In this document: positions 6,570-10,676 of the stretch, in pieces
Layout: the number at the start of each line of letters is the position of its first letter
Position numbering within the stretch: the first letter of the stretch is position 1
NCBI GenBank assembly: GCA_003354055.1
Contig: PIVQ01000193.1
Span: forward strand, 1-10,676
From: Desulfobacteraceae bacterium
Lineage (GTDB): Bacteria; Desulfobacterota; Desulfobacteria; Desulfobacterales; Desulfobacteraceae
Reading direction: 5' to 3'
Length of the DNA stretch: 10,676 bases
Translations under genes and position numbers: made by a program
The notes under the pieces: model-generated
Database searches by the model: none
The model's input: the letters and a program-made list of their open reading frames with translations, nothing else
What the model was told of the DNA's origin: nothing

Positions 6570-7775
6570 CTATTTCAAAAAGGTGTCACCGGGCTTTACA
6601 TCCCCTTCTTTAAATCTGCTGTATCGCAGGGGGTTGTCCTTGTTGTCCATTTTCCCCGTGGCAATATCCGCCACCCGTTTACCTGCTTCAGGGGACATCA
6701 TGACGCCGCACCAATATCCGCAGTTGAGGTGGAAGCCTTCAATCTCTTCACTGGGGCCGATGACGGGCTTTTCATCCGGGGTGTAAACATAGAATCCTGC
6801 CGATACATTAACGTCTTCAGCCTTGAGATCTTCGGCAACTTCTTCAAGGAAGGGGTTAAGCCTTGAAACCCTGTAAATGGATTCTGCGGCAAAATCCCAG
6901 TCTGTGGGTGGTTCGTCAGATGGTACCGTGTCAGGCTCATCCGGATCTACCCAGGCACAGAGCAGGCCGCCGGCTTCAGGACGCCAATAGCTGTGATTGA
7001 CTAGGTCCACGGTAAAGGGGGCATCTGCCGGAAGATCCGGATGATCTGATTTGATAAAGGCCTTCTGGCGGCGGACGGTTCTGAAGGGCATGTCCAATCC
7101 AGCCATCTGGCCTATGGCGCGGGCATAGGGACCTGCGCAATTGACCACCAGGCGGGTGGAAATCTTTCCTTTATCCGTTTCAACACAGCAGACCCCTTTA
7201 GCGTCGGTCTGTATTCCGGTCACCATTGTTTTCATGAAAAAACTGGCATCGTCAGCGCCTTTGGCAAAACCGTAGGTGGCCTCGTGGGTGGATAACCATC
7301 CGTCCCGGTCGTTGAAACTCGCGCCTACGGCATCCGGCGCAAGAAAGGGAAACCGCCTGTGCAGGTCCGGCCCTGTGATCAGTTCAGAGCCTTTAACCCC
7401 GCAAGCTTCATATAGGTGTATGGCTTTTTCAAGTTCAGGCAACTGGGAGTCCTGGTCCGTGACAAAAAGATAGCCCCGCTGGGTGAGGTGGATATCAATA
7501 TCCGACCGCCCGATAAGGTCGTTGAAGTTTTCAAACATCCCGACACTTGGCAGGGCAATGTCTGCCATCGACTTTTCAGTAAACTGGGTACGGAAGCATT
7601 CTGCACTGGCAGCCGTGGTCAGGCTGGACAGGCCATCCCGTTTTTCAATGAGAATGGTTTTCATGCCGGCCTTGGACAGCCAGAAGGCGGTAGCCGTGCC
7701 TACGATGCCGCCGCCGATGACCACGGCGTCGGCCGTCAGGGTGTTAAACGCCTGGGGAATTTGTATTTCACTCAT
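6570..7775 (-). CDS. FAD-dependent amine/amino-acid oxidoreductase (DAO family)
   Basis: A 401-residue flavoprotein of the D-amino-acid oxidase / sarcosine oxidase beta-subunit group. It would oxidise a C-N bond of a secondary or tertiary amine or amino acid and pass electrons to a carrier. The Rossmann FAD motif is VVIGGGIVGTATAFWLSKAG (18-37), with Glu44 in ILIEK for the ribose. AECFRTQF (58-65) corresponds to the conserved 'G.R.QF' flavin-contact segment. VVNCAGPYA (210-218) is the second dinucleotide-binding signature. TPDEKPVIGP (332-341) and GYWCGVMMSPEAGK (353-366) close the FAD site. Length matches the single-subunit dehydrogenases of the group. AAGGAT (7782-7787) lies six bases before ATG and starts within three bases of the mttB stop, so the two genes are tightly coupled. 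Context suggests it acts on the product of the methyltransferase, such as a dimethylated or monomethylated amino acid. The substrate is inferred. Confidence 0.87.
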   Translation of the reverse strand: MSEIQIPQAFNTLTADAVVIGGGIVGTATAFWLSKAGMKTILIEKRDGLSSLTTAASAECFRTQFTEKSMADIALPSVGMFENFNDLIGRSDIDIHLTQRGYLFVTDQDSQLPELEKAIHLYEACGVKGSELITGPDLHRRFPFLAPDAVGASFNDRDGWLSTHEATYGFAKGADDASFFMKTMVTGIQTDAKGVCCVETDKGKISTRLVVNCAGPYARAIGQMAGLDMPFRTVRRQKAFIKSDHPDLPADAPFTVDLVNHSYWRPEAGGLLCAWVDPDEPDTVPSDEPPTDWDFAAESIYRVSRLNPFLEEVAEDLKAEDVNVSAGFYVYTPDEKPVIGPSEEIEGFHLNCGYWCGVMMSPEAGKRVADIATGKMDNKDNPLRYSRFKEGDVKPGDTFLK

Positions 7776-7787
7776 AATATTATCCTT

Positions 7788-9206
7788 TTATCCTTTGCGA
7801 ATGGTCTCCATATAGGCGTCAAGATCCTTTTTCACGCCCGCATCCATCTCAGGAGGCGTATAATCATCCAGGATTTCCTTGTACTTTGCATTGGCCCGGG
7901 CTTCCATGGAAAGGGACCCTTTGGAACTCCAGGCATCGAAGTTTTGTTTTTCCTCCAGAATGGGAGAGTATATTTCTTTTTTAAAGTGTTTAAAGGTATG
8001 CATATTGGTGAGGAATTCACCACCCGGTCCCACCTGAGAGATGGCCTCTACCGCAAGTTTTTCAGGTGTCAGTTCTTCTCCCCGTTTGATTCGTTTACAC
8101 ATGCCGCAGATTTCAGCATCAATGATGAATTTTTCATAGGAAGCGGTCATATAGCCTTCCAGGATACCGGCTGCGTGCAGGACAAAGTTGATACCGCTTA
8201 ATGTGGCCATCTGCATACTCATCATGGATTCGTAAGCTGCCTGGGAGTCCACCTGCTTGGCATCGGTCAGCGCACCGCCGCCCCGGCAGGGCAGGTTGTA
8301 GAATCTGGCCATCTGGGCTGTGGCTGCTGTGTTCACTGCCATTTCAGGCGCACCGATACTCAAGGTGCCGTAGCGCATGGCCGTTGCAGAAGAAGATCCT
8401 GCAAAAACAACCGGTGCACCTTCCCGGACCAGTTGGGACAAAACGATGCCGGCCAGGACCTCAGCATTCTGAACCACCAGGGTGCCTTCCATGGAAACGG
8501 GAGAGGTGGCCCCGGCAATGGACAGGGAGGAGATCAGCTGGGGCATGCCTGCCTTTGCATAGGTCATAATGGCACCGGCCATTTTATCGTCATAGGCCAG
8601 AGGTGTAAGAGATGTAAGAATGCTGACAAAGGGTGGTTTTTTGGCCATCTCTTCTCTGGAGCCGAATACCCGGGATGCCATTTCAATGGTCTCTTCCGCA
8701 TCCTCTGCACTAGTGCCGGCCCCCATAAAGGGCTTGTCGGAAAGGGTCATGGCAGCATAGATCCGCTCCGCATTCCGTTTTTCAACCGGAATATCGTTGG
8801 GCTCGGTCATCATACCGCCGGTGATGTCAATATAGGGAATGGCATAGGCCAGCTTTGCGAAATTTTCAAAATCCTCAAGGGTTCCCTGCCGGCGGCCGTT
8901 ATCCATACAATTGACGAATGGAGCACCATAGCAGGGCATGAACGCAATATGATCGCCGCCGATAATAACGTTTTTCTCAGGATCCCTGGCATAGAGTGTA
9001 AACTGGGAAGGGGCTTTTTTTATTTCGGTTTCCACCAGGGATCTTTCAAAGTAAACCCGTTCACCATCTACCCTGCATCCGGCCTTTGCATAAAGCGCCC
9101 TGGCAGGCTCATATTTAATGTCCAGTCCGGTGGTTTCAAGAACCGTCATGGTTGCATCGTGGATTAGTTCCATATCATCCTGGGAAAAATATTCAAAAAA
9201 CCGCAT
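7788..9206 (-). CDS. Non-pyrrolysine MttB-family (trimethylamine methyltransferase-like) corrinoid methyltransferase
   Basis: A cytoplasmic methyltransferase of 472 residues that, by family, moves a methyl group from a quaternary or tertiary amine to the cobalt of a corrinoid protein. The N-terminus MRFFEYFSQDDMELIHDAT is the typical MttB start. Further family stretches are PCYGAPF (about 91-97), the TSLTPLAYDD segment (about 198-207) and the GGGALTDAKQVDSQAAYES region (309-327), which lies about where archaeal MttB carries pyrrolysine. Here the reading frame has no internal TAG, so this is the non-pyrrolysine type known for glycine betaine, proline betaine, carnitine and butyrobetaine (MtgB, MtpB, MtcB, MtyB). 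Which substrate applies is not decidable from sequence. AAGGAG (9214-9219) stands seven bases before ATG 9206; an in-frame ATG at 9269 would add 21 residues but overlaps the promoter. No corrinoid protein or reactivator is in the window. Confidence 0.9.
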   Translation of the reverse strand: MRFFEYFSQDDMELIHDATMTVLETTGLDIKYEPARALYAKAGCRVDGERVYFERSLVETEIKKAPSQFTLYARDPEKNVIIGGDHIAFMPCYGAPFVNCMDNGRRQGTLEDFENFAKLAYAIPYIDITGGMMTEPNDIPVEKRNAERIYAAMTLSDKPFMGAGTSAEDAEETIEMASRVFGSREEMAKKPPFVSILTSLTPLAYDDKMAGAIMTYAKAGMPQLISSLSIAGATSPVSMEGTLVVQNAEVLAGIVLSQLVREGAPVVFAGSSSATAMRYGTLSIGAPEMAVNTAATAQMARFYNLPCRGGGALTDAKQVDSQAAYESMMSMQMATLSGINFVLHAAGILEGYMTASYEKFIIDAEICGMCKRIKRGEELTPEKLAVEAISQVGPGGEFLTNMHTFKHFKKEIYSPILEEKQNFDAWSSKGSLSMEARANAKYKEILDDYTPPEMDAGVKKDLDAYMETIRKG

Positions 9207-9264
9207 ATTGCGTCTCCTTTGGGGTGCCGTTGGCTGTGCCGCGTTAAATGTTAGAATCGTATTT

Positions 9265-9280
9265 TGCATCTTCTATGCCA
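9265..9280 (-). promoter_or_regulatory. Sigma-54 (-24/-12) promoter of the methyltransferase operon
   Basis: On the minus strand the sequence TGGCATAGAAGATGCA has GG and GC separated by exactly 10 bases, and matches the sigma-54 consensus TGGCACG-N4-TTGCA at TGGCA and TGCA. The -24 GG is at 9278-9279 and the -12 GC at 9266-9267. Transcription should start near 9254, leaving a leader of about 48 bases before ATG 9206. The divergent neighbour encodes a sigma-54 activator, which strengthens the call. Confidence 0.85.
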
Positions 9281-9289
9281 TGTCTGAAC

Positions 9290-9325
9290 TCATAAAATAT
9301 GAACGATGTTCACTTCGGTAACATC
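9290..9325. promoter_or_regulatory. Cluster of overlapping dyads just upstream of the sigma-54 promoter
   Basis: Three overlapping perfect dyads: TCATA-AAA-TATGA (9290-9302), TGAAC-GAT-GTTCA (9300-9312), and GATGTT-N9-AACATC (9305-9325). They lie 11-46 bases upstream of the -24 element. That is closer than usual for an activator of this class, so they may bind a repressor or modulating factor, or part of an extended activator array. Confidence 0.45.
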
Positions 9326-9378
9326 TTGAATTTATGGTTTCTTTTGTTCTGAGATAAATCCTCTTTACTGGGGCATGT

Positions 9379-9403
9379 AAAAAAAAGTGAAAAAATCAAA
9401 AAA
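9379..9403. other. Phased A-tracts (predicted DNA bend)
   Basis: Three A-runs, 9379-9386, 9390-9395 and 9398-9403, have centres about 10 and 8 bases apart. This spacing gives intrinsic curvature. They sit between the candidate enhancer (9435-9470) and the sigma-54 promoter, where a bend would help the activator contact the polymerase by looping. AATCAA at 9394-9399 resembles one half of an IHF site, but the TTR half is misplaced. Confidence 0.45.
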
Positions 9404-9434
9404 GTTTTATAATTCTTGCAATTTTGCTCAAAAT

Positions 9435-9470
9435 CGGTCATTGATGCGGTCATACGCTGACAGGGTGACA
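9435..9470. promoter_or_regulatory. Candidate upstream activating sequence: nested GTCA/TGAC half-sites
   Basis: CGGTCAT occurs at 9435-9441 and 9447-9453, and TGACA at 9458-9462 and 9466-9470. Read as dyads, the inner pair is GTCA (9449-9452) with TGAC (9458-9461), and the outer pair GTCA (9437-9440) with TGAC (9466-9469), sharing nearly one centre. This lies about 180-215 bases upstream of the inferred operon start, a normal enhancer distance, and 47-82 bases before the regulator gene, where binding could also autoregulate. GTGACA (9465-9470) with TATAAA (9486-9491) is a weak promoter candidate for the regulator. Confidence 0.5.
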
Positions 9471-9516
9471 ATTATAAAAAAAATATATAAAAAATTATTG
9501 ATAATTTGGAGCTGCC

Positions 9517-10676
9517 ATGGATATTGATAAGTTTGATGATATTGATATATACCGGGTACTTGATTTTCTGCATGAAGGGGTGGTGATTTCCGATATCACC
9601 GGTAAAATTATTTTTTTCAATGAGGCCCAGGGTAAAATCGATGATTTTACCAGGGAAGAGACCATCGGGCGCAACATCACCGATGTATATAAGCTGGACG
9701 ATAAAACCAGCCCCACCATGCGCTGCCTGAATACAGGAGAGCCCATTATCAATGAAACCCTGGTATACCGGACAAGGTTTGGGCGTGTCTCCAATATCAT
9801 TTCCAATGTATATCCTTTGTATAAGGGTGGTAAGCTTATCGGCGCCATTAATTTTTCCAAGGATTATCAGATCCTTGAAAAGATAATGGAGTCTGATACA
9901 AAAGAGGAAAAAAAGACCCGGTCCGGCAACGGCACCCGTTTTTCTTTTAAAGATATCATCGCATCTGATCCGGATATGCTCAATGCCATTCATATTGGTA
10001 AAATGGCGTCGGGTTCTCCTTCACCCATTATGATATCCGGGGAAACCGGTACGGGAAAAGAACTGTTTGCCCAATCGATTCACAACCACAGCCATAGAAA
10101 GAAAAAACCCTTTATTCCGGTCAATTGTGCAGCCATTCCCGAACATCTGCTGGAGGGAATTTTGTTCGGAACCTCAAAGGGGTCCTTTACAGGTGCCATT
10201 GACAAACGGGGGCTTTTTGAACAGGCAGACGGAGGCACCATCTTTTTAGATGAGCTGGATTCTATGCCCCTGACCCTTCAGGCAAAGCTCCTCCGGGTCA
10301 TTCAGGAAAAAAAGGTCAGAAAACTGGGATCTCTGGTTGAAAAAGCCCTGGATGTAAAAATTTTATCATCAGTGTCAAAACCTCCCCTTGACATCATACA
10401 GACCGGTGCTCTGCGTATGGATCTGTTTTATCGTATGGGAGTGGTCTCAATACTGCTGCCGCCGCTAAGGGAACGAAAGGGCGGGTTTAATGCCCTGGTA
10501 AAAGCATTTATCAAGAAGTTTAATTTGGCATTGGACGAAAAGGTGACCGGGGTCTCGGATAGGGTAACCCGGTTGTTTGACCAATACCACTGGCCGGGAA
10601 ATGTCAGGGAACTTGAGCATAATATTGAAGCGGCCATGAATATGGTGGGGGGAGAAAACGTCATCCGCCTGATGCA
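9517..10676 (+). CDS. Sigma-54-dependent PAS-AAA+ transcriptional activator, RocR-like (3' end beyond window)
   Basis: At least 386 codons, open to the right edge. GGAG (9508-9511) lies five bases before ATG. Residues 10-120 form a PAS-type sensory domain (LDFLHEGVVISDITGKIIFF onward), followed by a charged linker (124-142). The AAA+ enhancer-binding domain shows Walker A GETGTGKE (175-182), the sigma-54-contact loop as GSFTGA (222-227, Ser for the usual Ala), Walker B TIFLDEL (241-247), putative arginine fingers R300 and R306 in LRMDLFYRM, LPPLRER (314-320), and WPGNVRE (359-365). The FGTSKGSFTGA and LLRVIQEKKVRKLG segments resemble RocR/BkdR-type activators. The sensor I asparagine appears replaced (KILSSVSKPP, 281-290). 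The DNA-binding helix-turn-helix should follow beyond the edge. It is divergent from, and very probably activates, the methyltransferase operon through its sigma-54 promoter. Confidence 0.92.
   Translation, partial: MDIDKFDDIDIYRVLDFLHEGVVISDITGKIIFFNEAQGKIDDFTREETIGRNITDVYKLDDKTSPTMRCLNTGEPIINETLVYRTRFGRVSNIISNVYPLYKGGKLIGAINFSKDYQILEKIMESDTKEEKKTRSGNGTRFSFKDIIASDPDMLNAIHIGKMASGSPSPIMISGETGTGKELFAQSIHNHSHRKKKPFIPVNCAAIPEHLLEGILFGTSKGSFTGAIDKRGLFEQADGGTIFLDELDSMPLTLQAKLLRVIQEKKVRKLGSLVEKALDVKILSSVSKPPLDIIQTGALRMDLFYRMGVVSILLPPLRERKGGFNALVKAFIKKFNLALDEKVTGVSDRVTRLFDQYHWPGNVRELEHNIEAAMNMVGGENVIRLM

Noticed and set aside
7416..8201. Plus-strand open frame of 261 codons
   Set aside because: It lies antisense across the oxidoreductase and methyltransferase genes, whose proteins show clear family motifs. 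No ribosome-binding site or recognisable domain.
8433..9167. Plus-strand open frame of 244 codons
   Set aside because: Antisense shadow of the MttB-family gene, rich in G, H and C as expected for such shadows.
7788..9206. Pyrrolysine-containing MttB
   Set aside because: The reading frame has no internal TAG; the stop is TAA at 7788-7790, so it is the non-pyrrolysine type.
9394..9411. IHF site
   Set aside because: AATCAA fits the first half of the consensus, but TTR does not occur at the required four-base spacing.
9472..9993. Minus-strand open frame of 173 codons
   Set aside because: Antisense to the PAS domain of the sigma-54 activator, and it runs into the regulatory region.

Overview
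The window looks like chromosomal DNA of a sulfate-reducing Desulfobacterota bacterium (Desulfobacteraceae-like). This is an inference from moderate base composition, a non-pyrrolysine MttB-type methyltransferase, a sigma-54 enhancer-binding regulator, and orphan exported solute-binding proteins; no rRNA or marker gene fixes the taxonomy. There are nine complete protein genes and one regulator gene cut by the right edge. No tRNA, rRNA, CRISPR or insertion sequence was seen.

Left part (1-4600). An exported family-3 solute-binding protein with unusual cysteine motifs (227-886, +) converges on a minus-strand pair: a receiver/histidine-kinase protein (3355 down to 2246) followed 17 bases later by a 12-helix MFS-like transporter (2228 down to 978). 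Upstream, also on the minus strand, are a small secreted protein (3567-3980) and a secreted glycine-zipper protein (4090-4596). A five-copy, roughly 22-base tandem repeat between these two begins inside the last codons of the glycine-zipper gene. The intergenic spaces hold several inverted repeats, including a TetR-operator-like dyad and a 50-base dyad.

Middle (4600-5600). A second exported family-3 solute-binding protein (4778-5515, +) has its own likely promoter. A strong hairpin (5531-5564) separates it from the convergent operon.

Right part (5600-10676). A minus-strand operon runs mttB-like methyltransferase (start corrected to 9206), FAD-dependent amine/amino-acid oxidoreductase, then a TIM-barrel sugar-isomerase-like protein. 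Facing it is a PAS-AAA+ sigma-54 activator of RocR-like type (9517 onward). Between them the sequence shows a near-consensus -24/-12 promoter (TGGCATAGAAGATGCA, 9265-9280), phased A-tracts, and nested GTCA/TGAC half-sites about 200 bases upstream of the inferred start. Together these form a compact, self-contained enhancer-driven regulon. The likely logic is that the regulator senses a ligand through its PAS domain and switches on demethylation of a quaternary or tertiary amine by the MttB homologue, followed by flavin-dependent oxidation of the demethylated product. The substrate is unknown, and the corrinoid protein and reactivation partners needed by the methyltransferase are not in this window.
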